6,158 bases of DNA. Source: Verrucomicrobiota bacterium (lineage in GTDB: Bacteria; Verrucomicrobiota; Verrucomicrobiia; Verrucomicrobiales; Verrucomicrobiaceae). The DNA is taken from contig JAIOQF010000192.1 in the NCBI GenBank assembly GCA_021413535.1, positions 1 to 6,158 on the forward strand, in the 5' to 3' direction. The notes under the pieces are model-generated. The model saw only the letters and a list, made by a program, of their open reading frames with translations, was not told where the DNA came from and made no database searches. Position numbers and translations under genes: made by a program. This document shows, piece after piece, positions 5,880-6,158 of the stretch. Each line of letters begins with the position of its first letter. Within the stretch, counting starts at the first letter, position 1.

Positions 5880-6032
5880 ATTTGCGAGTGTTATGGCTAT
5901 CTTTCGTGCGCGCTCCGCCTTCTGCTTGGCCTTTCTGGCTGCGTTAATCTTGGCCATGGCCTTGCGGGCGGCTTTGACCTTGCGGGCGGACTTTGACTGC
6001 CCGCCCTTGCGGGAGAATTCCTCGTGTGTCAT
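5859..6032 (-). CDS. Small lysine/arginine-rich hypothetical protein
   Basis: This 57-residue protein begins MTHEEFSRKGGQSKSARK and is about one third Lys and Arg, with Ala-rich helical character. The MTxEEFSRxGG start followed by basic Ala/Lys repeats is familiar among small uncharacterised proteins of phages and bacteria; I know no established function. High positive charge would suit nucleic-acid binding (inference). I choose ATG 6032 because the family-like N-terminus starts there; the frame is open upstream to 6122 but that part looks unlike protein. No Shine-Dalgarno is visible. An internal repeat of SARK/AARK units is encoded by an 18-bp tandem repeat. The last codons, encoding NPARP and stop, are made from the stem and loop of the capsid terminator, so the gene converges on the head operon. 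Confidence 0.7.
   Translation of the reverse strand: MTHEEFSRKGGQSKSARKVKAARKAMAKINAARKAKQKAERARKIAITLANKNPARP
5960..5996 (+). repeat. Tandem 18-bp repeat inside the basic small gene
   Basis: CCTTGCGGGCGGCTTTGA is followed directly by CCTTGCGGGCGGACTTTGA. On the minus strand the two units encode SKSARK and VKAARK in frame. A third partial copy, CCCTTGCGGGAG, follows around 6004-6015. This looks like expansion within the coding sequence rather than a regulatory repeat. Confidence 0.7.
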
Positions 6033-6109
6033 TGGGAAAAGAGTCGTTTGGGAGTGGAGAGGTTGCCGCGCAGCACGCGCATGAGGCGGTCCCATCCGCA
6101 ATCTCCCCC

Positions 6110-6158
6110 ATGAGCCAAACAAAACCCACTGACAAGAAGCCGAGGGGCAAACCGCTGT
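6110..6158 (+). CDS. Start of an unidentified gene (partial at right edge)
   Basis: From ATG 6110 the frame is open to the window end and encodes MSQTKPTDKKPRGKPL, a polar, basic, Lys/Pro-rich N-terminus of the kind found in many phage proteins. The bases before it, GCAATCTCCCCC, contain no Shine-Dalgarno, as with the capsid and scaffold-like genes. It would be the first rightward gene after the capsid terminator. Only 16 residues are visible, so no function can be given; a missing portal or a head-completion gene could lie in this direction. Confidence 0.4.
   Translation, partial: MSQTKPTDKKPRGKPL

Noticed and set aside
5960..6015. Short repeats considered as a CRISPR or iteron array
   Set aside because: Units are directly adjacent with no spacers and follow the codon period of a Lys/Arg/Ala repeat, so they are explained by coding sequence.
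5893..6084. A plus-strand frame resembling a small membrane protein
   Set aside because: Its hydrophobic Ala/Leu run is the complement of Lys/Ala-rich codons in the leftward basic gene, and it has no supporting start signal.

Overview
The window is a piece of a tailed double-stranded DNA bacteriophage or prophage (Caudoviricetes), from its packaging and head region. Three large plus-strand genes set this identity: a complete terminase large subunit (392-2224), an acidic coiled-coil protein in the scaffold position (3122-4144), and a major capsid protein of the N4-gp56 type (4257-5819). The DNA is fairly GC-rich, and all three standard stop codons end genes, so there is no sign of recoding. 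The host cannot be named from the sequence. Several starts, including that of the capsid gene, have no visible Shine-Dalgarno sequence, while the terminase gene and the leftward regulator gene have good ones.

Layout, left to right. Positions 1-134 may hold the 3' end of a gene entering from the left (weak). A short ORF with a possible helix-turn-helix (165-386) sits just upstream of the terminase gene, where a small terminase subunit is often found; this is tentative. The terminase gene is followed by a leftward cassette of three small genes (3007 down to 2203), joined by two ATGA stop/start overlaps. Its first gene encodes an excisionase/MerR-type DNA-binding protein, and the second and third are of unknown function. 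A 114-bp divergent gap (3008-3121) separates this cassette from the scaffold-like gene. A perfect 7-bp hairpin lies between the scaffold-like and capsid genes. A strong intrinsic terminator (5844-5879) follows the capsid gene. A lysine- and arginine-rich 57-residue gene runs leftward into that terminator, and a new rightward gene begins at 6110 and leaves the window.

How the parts work together: the terminase cuts and pumps DNA into a procapsid built from the capsid protein on a scaffold. No portal gene is seen between terminase and capsid, so it must lie outside the window. The leftward cassette interrupts the late operon on the opposite strand and begins with a DNA-binding protein, so it may be a regulatory or accessory (moron-like) insertion. 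It is the least ordinary part of the window. I do not see firm evidence of a wholly new system.
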